In this document: piece after piece, positions 7,483-12,543 of the stretch
How positions within the stretch are numbered: the first letter of the stretch is position 1
Layout: each line of letters starts with the position of its first letter
Source of the DNA: Candidatus Acidiferrales bacterium
GTDB lineage: Bacteria > Acidobacteriota > Terriglobia > Acidiferrales > UBA7541
Direction: 5' to 3'
DNA: 12,543 nucleotides
NCBI GenBank assembly: GCA_955651735.1
Contig: CATPAM010000520.1
Span: forward strand, 1 to 12,543
Notes under the pieces: model-generated
Databases searched by the model: none
The model's input: the letters and a program-made list of their open reading frames with translations, nothing else
Told to the model about the DNA's origin: nothing
Position numbers and translations under genes: made by a program

Positions 7483-7650
7483 AAGAAGATTTACGACCTG
7501 CTGAGCACCGACGAGCCCAAGCACATCGATGACGTTGTGGAGGGATCGGGGTTGAACTCTTCCGAGGTTCTGGCTACGCTGTTTGACCTGGAGATGAAGG
7601 GGATCATCCGGCAGATGCCGGGAAAGCAGTTCAGCAGGGTGCTGCTCTAA
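7483..7650 (+). pseudogene. dprA: 3' remnant of dprA (C-terminal winged-helix only)
   Basis: The frame ending at the TAA 7648-7650 reads KIYDLLSTDEPKHIDDVV, then SGLNSSEVLATLFDLEMKG and IIRQMPGKQFSRVLL, about 54 residues. This matches the DprA/Smf C-terminal winged-helix domain and its usual ending. Nothing upstream in this frame resembles the DprA Rossmann fold: the preceding codons lie under the 5897-7450 gene, and from about 6976 to 7486 the frame has no ATG, GTG or TTG. It therefore cannot be translated as DprA as it stands. DprA loads RecA on incoming single-stranded DNA during transformation. In many bacteria (for example Bacillus) dprA directly precedes topA, which is its position here. 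The remainder of 7451-7826 holds only a weak hairpin at 7656-7673 and the topA leader. Confidence 0.8.
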
Positions 7651-7826
7651 GTTCCCAGCGGGGCCTGCCGCTGCTGGAAATCATTGAAAAGCAGGGTTTT
7701 AGTGAGCGCGCAAAGAGGGGAATGAATCCGTAGGGCGCGTTTGCGCATCTTCTTTAAGGTAGCGAGAAGGGCACACCCTCGCCGCATGGGCCTTCCTGCG
7801 AAGGAATCCGGGGTTACAAAGACAAG

Positions 7827-10535
7827 ATGGCACGTTCGCTGGTCATAGTGGAATCGCCTGCCAAGGCGAAGACAATCAATAAGTATTTGGGACGCGACTA
7901 TACGGTCAAAGCGTCCATTGGGCACGTGATGGACTTGCCCAAGAAAACGATTGGTATTCGTTTGCCCGACGAAGAGCCGAAGAAAAAGAAAAAGGGCAAA
8001 AAGGGCAAAGCAGCCCCCGAGAAATCCAACAGAAAACCAATAACCCTGGACGACCCCAAGATTTTTGAGCCTACGCTGCAGATTATTTCGGGCAAGGGCA
8101 AGGTTATCAATGACCTGAGGAAATCGGCTAGCACCGCCATGGCCGTGTATCTGGCGGGCGACCCGGACCGTGAGGGCGAGGCGATCTCGGCGCACCTGGC
8201 GATGGTGCTCTCCAAGCCCACCAAATACGAAGAAGAAGCGGCCAGCAATGGCAACAAGGCCGCCGAAGCGAAAGAAAAAGAAGAGGCCGAAGCTAAGACG
8301 GATGCCAAGGGCAAGTCCAAGGCTGGCAAAAAGAACCGCGACGAAATCAGCATTCCGCCCATAGATCCGAAGAAAATATTTCGGGTGACGTTCAACGAGA
8401 TTACGCCCAAGGCGATTCGCGCGGCGTTTGAGAAGCCACGGCAAGTGGACAGCAACCTGGTGGACGCGCAGCAGGCGCGACGCGTGCTGGACCGCATCGT
8501 GGGCTACAAGATTTCGCCGCTGCTGTGGGACAAGGTGCGGCGCGGATTGTCGGCGGGGCGCGTGCAGACGGTCGCCTTGCGTTTAATTGTCGAGCGGGAA
8601 CAACTGATCCGCGCGTTTGTGCCGCAGGAGTATTGGACAATTCACGCGATGCTCGACGCGGGCGAGCCGCCCATCTTCGAAGCCAAGCTGAGCAAGTACA
8701 AGGGCGAGGACATCGAGGTTGGGAACCAGGAAACGGCGGACAAGGTCGTCGCGGCGGTGAGCAAGGCCAAGTGGCAGGTTACCTCGGTAACGCAAAAGGA
8801 AAAGAGGCGCAACCCACCGCCGCCGTTTACGACATCGAAGCTGCAACAGGCAGCTTACAATCGCCTGCGCTACACGGCAAAGCGCACCATGGGCCTGGCG
8901 CAGCGGCTCTACGAAGGTGTGGAACTCGGTGAGGAAGGCTCCGTCGCGCTGATCACCTACATGCGCACCGATTCCGTGCACGTCTCCAACGATGCGTTGC
9001 AACAGGTGCGCGAGCTGATTCCGGAACGTTTCGGATCGAATTATTTGCCGGAGAAGCCGAACTATTACAAGTCCAAGAAGGATGCACAGGAAGCGCACGA
9101 AGCGGTGCGACCCACGGACGTTTCGCGCGCGCCGGAAGACGTGCGCAAGTATCTGCCCGACGATCAGTTCAAGCTGTACCAGTTGATCTGGCAGCGTTTT
9201 GTGGCCTCGCAGATGTTGCCCGCAATTTTCGATCAGACTACGATTGACATTTCCGCGGGCGATTACACATTTCGCGCGACGGGTTCCGTGCAGAAGTTTG
9301 ACGGCTATCTGCGCGTGTACCAGTTGCCGGTGGCTGCGGCCGACCGCGAGGACGATGAAAAGGACGATGAGGGCGAAGGCAAGGCGCTGCCGCGCGTGAC
9401 CGAAGGGCAGACGCTGCGGCTCGATCAAATCCGGCCAGACCAGCATTTCACGGAGCCGCCGCCGCGATACACGGAAGCAACGCTGGTGAAAGAATTGGAA
9501 GAGAAAGGCATCGGGCGGCCGTCGACGTACGCATCGATTATTTCCACCATTGTCGAGCGCGAATACGTGCGCAAGGACCAGGGGCGGTTCACACCCACGA
9601 TGCTGGGCGAGCGCGTGAGCGTGCTGCTGGTGAAAAGTTTCGATGACGTGTTTGACGTCACCTTCACGGCGCGGCTGGAAGAGGAGTTGGACGAAATCGA
9701 AGAGGGCAAGCTGCCGTGGCGCGACGCGGTGCGGGAGTTCTGGGAAAAGTTCGTCGTGGATTTGGCGAAGGCCGGCGACGAAATGGTGTCGTACAAGGCC
9801 GGAATCCCGACGGGCAAGAAGTGCGAAAAGTGCGGCGAGGGCGAGCTGCTGGAGCGCATCAGCCGGCACGGATTTTTCCTGGGTTGTTCGCGGTATCCGG
9901 ATTGCGACTTCATTCAGGATATGGCGCCGGAACTCAGTGATGAGACGAACGGGGAAGGGAAAACCGAATACTGCGACAACTGCGGCAAGGAAATGGCGAT
10001 TAAGCGCGGACGCTTTGGAGCATTCCTGGCGTGCACGGGCTATCCCGATTGCAAAACCACGCGGCGGCTGGTAGCCGGCACGCGCATCGCGCACGAGCCG
10101 GACGAGCTGTTGGATGAGAAGTGCACGCTGTGTGGCAACGGCCTGGTGAAGAAAAGCGGCCGCTTCGGTCAGTTCATCGGTTGCACTGGATATCCGAAGT
10201 GCAAGTACACACGGCCGATCACCATGGGAATCAAATGCCCGAAGTGCAATGAAGGTGAATTCGTGCGCCGCGGCAGCGCGGGCAAAGGTGGGCGCGGGCG
10301 TCCGCGCGTTTTCTACGGCTGCTCGCGGTATCCCGACTGCGATTTCACGACGCCGCATATGCCGCTGGTCGAGCCGTGCCCGAAGTGCGGTGCGCCGTTC
10401 ATTGTGGAGAAGAAGACCAAGATCGGCATAGTGCGCAGTTGCTTCAAGGAAGGCTGCGACTGGGAGTCCGTGGTAGCAGACCCGATGCCGCCGCAACCGG
10501 AAGAAGCCGCAACGCCGGTGGGCGCGAAGCTGTAA
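7827..10535 (+). CDS. topA: DNA topoisomerase I (type IA) TopA
   Basis: 902 residues, starting MARSLVIVESPAKAKTINKY, the standard TopA N-terminus. It relaxes negative supercoils by a transient 5'-phosphotyrosine break. The TOPRIM domain (1-~190) has E9 in VESPAKAKT and D112-E118 in DPDREGE. The catalytic tyrosine is Y378 in ITYMRTDS; GLSAGRVQTVALR (~240-252), the EAHEAVRPT segment (~422-430) and GIGRPSTYASI (~561-571) are also present. The C-terminus carries five four-cysteine zinc ribbons beginning near C666, C716, C766, C804 and C851. Two features stand out: a Lys-rich insertion (~50-72) and a Lys/Glu/Ala-rich insertion (~131-172), both in the TOPRIM region, plus an acidic stretch at ~506-518. 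It follows the dprA remnant and precedes xerC by 93 bp. The Shine-Dalgarno is weak, but the start is fixed by the conserved N-terminus. Confidence 0.97.
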   Translation: MARSLVIVESPAKAKTINKYLGRDYTVKASIGHVMDLPKKTIGIRLPDEEPKKKKKGKKGKAAPEKSNRKPITLDDPKIFEPTLQIISGKGKVINDLRKSASTAMAVYLAGDPDREGEAISAHLAMVLSKPTKYEEEAASNGNKAAEAKEKEEAEAKTDAKGKSKAGKKNRDEISIPPIDPKKIFRVTFNEITPKAIRAAFEKPRQVDSNLVDAQQARRVLDRIVGYKISPLLWDKVRRGLSAGRVQTVALRLIVEREQLIRAFVPQEYWTIHAMLDAGEPPIFEAKLSKYKGEDIEVGNQETADKVVAAVSKAKWQVTSVTQKEKRRNPPPPFTTSKLQQAAYNRLRYTAKRTMGLAQRLYEGVELGEEGSVALITYMRTDSVHVSNDALQQVRELIPERFGSNYLPEKPNYYKSKKDAQEAHEAVRPTDVSRAPEDVRKYLPDDQFKLYQLIWQRFVASQMLPAIFDQTTIDISAGDYTFRATGSVQKFDGYLRVYQLPVAAADREDDEKDDEGEGKALPRVTEGQTLRLDQIRPDQHFTEPPPRYTEATLVKELEEKGIGRPSTYASIISTIVEREYVRKDQGRFTPTMLGERVSVLLVKSFDDVFDVTFTARLEEELDEIEEGKLPWRDAVREFWEKFVVDLAKAGDEMVSYKAGIPTGKKCEKCGEGELLERISRHGFFLGCSRYPDCDFIQDMAPELSDETNGEGKTEYCDNCGKEMAIKRGRFGAFLACTGYPDCKTTRRLVAGTRIAHEPDELLDEKCTLCGNGLVKKSGRFGQFIGCTGYPKCKYTRPITMGIKCPKCNEGEFVRRGSAGKGGRGRPRVFYGCSRYPDCDFTTPHMPLVEPCPKCGAPFIVEKKTKIGIVRSCFKEGCDWESVVADPMPPQPEEAATPVGAKL

Positions 10536-10573
10536 GCCCCAGTGACAACTTAGCTGCATCTAATAGTTGGAGT

Positions 10574-10598
10574 TCGCGCAATTCTGCGCGACTATACT
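10574..10598 (+). promoter_or_regulatory. Hairpin abutting a candidate xerC -10 box
   Basis: TCGCGCA (10574-10580) and TGCGCGA (10585-10591) form a perfect 7-bp inverted repeat around ATTC, 38 nt after the topA stop. It is followed directly by CTATACTTTGG, which holds the hexamer TATACT (10593-10598). A TTGGAG at 10567-10572 would be a -35 box, but with a 20-bp spacer, longer than usual. The element could attenuate read-through from topA, act as an operator on a xerC promoter, or both. No long U-tract is present. Confidence 0.35.
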
Positions 10599-10628
10599 TT
10601 GGTGTGCCCCGGGAGCGGCTCCGCGGAA

Positions 10629-11636
10629 ATGAAGCAAGCCATTGGAAAATATTTGCAGCATCTGCAGTCAGTAAGGAATTCCTCACCGCACACGATTCTG
10701 AATTATGGGCACGACCTGGAGCAGTTCGTGACGTACCTTTCGCCTCCGGGCGAGCAGCCACCGGCGCTGCCGAAGATTACGCACCTGATCATCCGCGAAT
10801 TTGTCGGGCACCTGCACGAGCAAGGGCTGGAGAAGAGCTCGATTGCGCGGAAGCTGGCGGCGCTGCGCTCGTTTTTCAAGTATTGCGTGCGCGAAGGGAT
10901 GATCAAGGAAAATCCGGCGCGGCTGGTGCCGACGCCCAAGCTGCCCAAGCGGATTCCTTCGGTGCTTTCCGCGGAAGAGATGAATGGATTCCTGAATGAG
11001 CTGGCAGGGACCGGGCCGGCCGCGACGGGTGGACGTCTGCCTGCTAAGAAAGGCGAGGGTGGCGCAGCGCCAGGGAGCAAATCAACTGGGAGCGAAGGAT
11101 TGCTGCTGCGCCGCGATCGCGCGCTGCTGGAGCTGCTGTATGCAGCGGGGTTGCGCGTGAGCGAGCTCACGGGCTTGAACCTGGAAGATATGGAACAGAA
11201 CGAGCGAATGCTGCGCGTGCGCGGAAAGGGTAACAAGGAGCGCATCGTGCCCTACGGGACGAAGGCCCAGGAGGCGCTGGAGAAATATTGGCCCCTCCGG
11301 GAACAGCTCTTGCTGCCCACCGCCGGCAGCGGAGGGACGCGGCGGGCGGTCCCGCGCACCAATGCGGTGTTCCTGAATTACGCGGGCACTCGGCTAACGC
11401 AGCGCTCGGTGGGCCGGATCGTAAAAAAATACGTCAAGCTGGTGAACATCAATTGGGATTTGCACCCGCATTCGTTGCGGCACGCGTTTGCGACACACTT
11501 GCTGGCGGATGGCGCGGACTTGCGGGCGATTCAGGAGCTGCTGGGGCATCAGTCATTGTCCACGACGCAAAAATACACGCACGCGTCGATCCGGCAATTA
11601 ATGGAAATTTACGACAAATCGCATCCGCACGCGTAA
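10629..11636 (+). CDS. xerC: Tyrosine recombinase XerC
   Basis: 335 residues from ATG 10629; an in-frame TTG at 10599 would add ten residues with no family support. With XerD it resolves chromosome dimers at dif. The N-terminal core-binding SAM-like domain (~1-100) reads IGKYLQHLQSVRNSSPHTIL and SIARKLAALRSFFKYCVREG. The catalytic domain has all the expected residues: R176 (GLRVSEL), K200 (RGKGNKERIVP), H281 and R284 (HSLRH), H307 (LGHQSL) and nucleophile Y316 (QKYTH). A Gly/Ala-rich insertion (~127-157) separates the two domains, and a shorter one lies near 231-245. It lies downstream of topA on the same strand, as in the dprA-topA-xerC order of other bacteria. XerC versus XerD cannot be settled from motifs alone; the topA neighbourhood favours XerC. 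The Shine-Dalgarno is weak. Confidence 0.9.
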   Translation: MKQAIGKYLQHLQSVRNSSPHTILNYGHDLEQFVTYLSPPGEQPPALPKITHLIIREFVGHLHEQGLEKSSIARKLAALRSFFKYCVREGMIKENPARLVPTPKLPKRIPSVLSAEEMNGFLNELAGTGPAATGGRLPAKKGEGGAAPGSKSTGSEGLLLRRDRALLELLYAAGLRVSELTGLNLEDMEQNERMLRVRGKGNKERIVPYGTKAQEALEKYWPLREQLLLPTAGSGGTRRAVPRTNAVFLNYAGTRLTQRSVGRIVKKYVKLVNINWDLHPHSLRHAFATHLLADGADLRAIQELLGHQSLSTTQKYTHASIRQLMEIYDKSHPHA

Positions 11637-11654
11637 GCGCGCGCAAAGATCAAG

Positions 11655-11699
11655 ACAAAATGGGCGCCCCGAGCCAATCGAGGCGCCCATTCGATTTTT
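11655..11699. terminator. Bidirectional intrinsic terminator between xerC and the receptor gene
   Basis: AATGGGCGCC (11659-11668) pairs perfectly with GGCGCCCATT (11682-11691), a 10-bp GC-rich stem; CGA/TCG can pair further inside the loop. TTTTT follows on the plus strand (11695-11699), and the plus-strand AAAA at 11657-11660 gives a T-run on the minus strand. The site lies between two convergent stop codons (11636 and 11707), exactly where a shared terminator is expected. Confidence 0.88.
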
Positions 11700-11706
11700 C
11701 AGAGCG

Positions 11707-12543
11707 TCAGAAATTCAGGCGGGCGCCGATCTGGATTTGGCGTTGCGCCAGGATGTTATTGCTGGACTGGGTTGGCAAACCGAACAAGGTTCGGCCACTC
11801 TGTCCGTCTTGAAACTGCAGAGTGGACCCCGAAATGGCATAGATGGTTGTGTTCACGGCGGTGATGTTGTTGCGATTGAGAGCATTAAAGGCATCGCCGG
11901 TAATTACGAAGTCCATCTTTTCGCGGATGTGGAAACCTTTTTCCAGGCGCAAATCCACGTTTGCTGTGCGCGGCATCTGGAAATCGTTGGGCGGCAAGTT
12001 GGGCAGGCGATTGCTGCCACCCGCTCCCAGGACGCCGGAGGATATGGCGCGGAACGTGGTGCCCCCCACGACGATGTTTGGTGCTGTGCCGGAGAGCAGG
12101 CCGGTATAAGGCGCGCCAGCGGAGATGGCGATGAGCGGAGAGATGGTGAAGCCGTTCACCAGCTCCTTGAGAATGAAATGGGAGCCCTTATAGAGCTCGG
12201 GCGTCCAAACGGCGCCGAAAGCGAAGCGCTCGCGAATGTCAAACAAGGAGCGGCCTTGTTCCTGCGTCAAATCCAAAGGATTGAGCACATTGTTGGTGGC
12301 GCTGAAGGTTTGCGAACTCTGGCCCGAGTCGTAGGTATGTGAATAGGTGAAAGAAGTCTGGATTTGGAAGCCCTGATAGAAGCGGCGGTTCAAGGCGACG
12401 ACCATTGCGTTGTACTTGGAGTGCACGCTGTCGGTGACATTTGTAATCGCTCCAAAGCTCTTGTTCAGGCGCGCCGTATAGACCGGAACGGTGATGCTCT
12501 GGCCGCTGAACGGGCCACCCTGGAACTTGTAGGTGTCGGTCAG
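11707..12543 (-). CDS. TonB-dependent receptor (Oar-like), C-terminal part (runs off the right edge)
   Basis: The minus-strand frame is open from the window edge to the TGA at 11707-11709, giving 278 residues of the C-terminal end. There is no start inside the window; a GTG at 12426 is internal. The sequence has the alternating pattern of outer-membrane β-strands: KYNAMVVALNRRFYQGFQIQ, TSFTYSHTYDSGQ, LFDIRERFAFGAVW, VDLRLEKGFHIREKMDFVIT and DAFNALNRNN. It ends IQIGARLNF, with the terminal aromatic residue typical of BAM-inserted barrels. It matches the large carboxypeptidase-regulatory-domain/TonB receptors (Oar-like) that are very numerous in Acidobacteriota. The plug and N-terminal domains are outside the window and the substrate is unknown. 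It is convergent with xerC and shares its terminator. Confidence 0.85.
   Translation of the reverse strand: MTDTYKFQGGPFSGQSITVPVYTARLNKSFGAITNVTDSVHSKYNAMVVALNRRFYQGFQIQTSFTYSHTYDSGQSSQTFSATNNVLNPLDLTQEQGRSLFDIRERFAFGAVWTPELYKGSHFILKELVNGFTISPLIAISAGAPYTGLLSGTAPNIVVGGTTFRAISSGVLGAGGSNRLPNLPPNDFQMPRTANVDLRLEKGFHIREKMDFVITGDAFNALNRNNITAVNTTIYAISGSTLQFQDGQSGRTLFGLPTQSSNNILAQRQIQIGARLNF

Noticed and set aside
7656..7673. 6-bp hairpin CAGCGG/CCGCTG after the dprA remnant
   Set aside because: Short stem with no U-tract; too weak to call a terminator.
8583..10559. 658-codon minus-strand frame opposite topA
   Set aside because: His/Arg-rich antisense shadow of a fully conserved topA; no domain recognised.
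1..12543. CRISPR array, tRNA, rRNA, transposase or prophage genes
   Set aside because: No evenly spaced direct repeats, no tRNA- or rRNA-like segments, and no transposase or phage domains seen. The only recombinase is XerC in a housekeeping context.

Overview
The window looks like chromosome from an Acidobacteriota member (Terriglobia-like). The grounds are moderately high GC with GC-rich third codon positions, an Oar-type TonB-dependent receptor, the futalosine-route menaquinone gene mqnA, and a topA-xerC pair preceded by a dprA fragment. This taxonomic call is inference from gene content; no rRNA or other marker is present.

Left part (1-2493). The 5' end of mqnA runs off the left edge on the minus strand. 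Behind it lies a decayed, frameshifted plus-strand fragment resembling the C-terminus of an acidobacterial zinc-dependent metalloprotease. A secreted YceI-family protein (minus) and an exported protein with an 18-residue NGPIS repeat (plus) are transcribed divergently from a ~116-bp region. Their ribosome-binding sites and starts form a 15/16 inverted repeat.

Centre (2494-7450). A 1053-residue fusion joins an APH-fold kinase, an M23/LytM domain with intact metal ligands, and a class III PLP aminotransferase/phospho-lyase. It carries no signal peptide. It is followed by an exported protein with two modules resembling the VirB10/TrbI periplasmic domain, with no conjugation genes nearby.

Right part (7451-12543). 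A 54-codon 3' remnant of dprA (the winged-helix tail only, with no start codon) sits just upstream of a complete topA. TopA has lysine-rich insertions in its TOPRIM region and five C-terminal zinc ribbons. A complete tyrosine recombinase xerC follows 93 bp later. A strong bidirectional terminator separates xerC from the convergent 3' end of an Oar-like TonB-dependent receptor that runs off the right edge.

Functionally, the window mixes envelope and exported proteins (YceI, the solenoid, the VirB10-like protein, the receptor), cofactor metabolism (mqnA), an amino-alcohol kinase/phospho-lyase fusion, and the chromosome-maintenance pair topA-xerC. Two gene remnants point to local rearrangement. 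The most unusual items are the three-domain fusion, the orphan VirB10-like protein and the truncated dprA.
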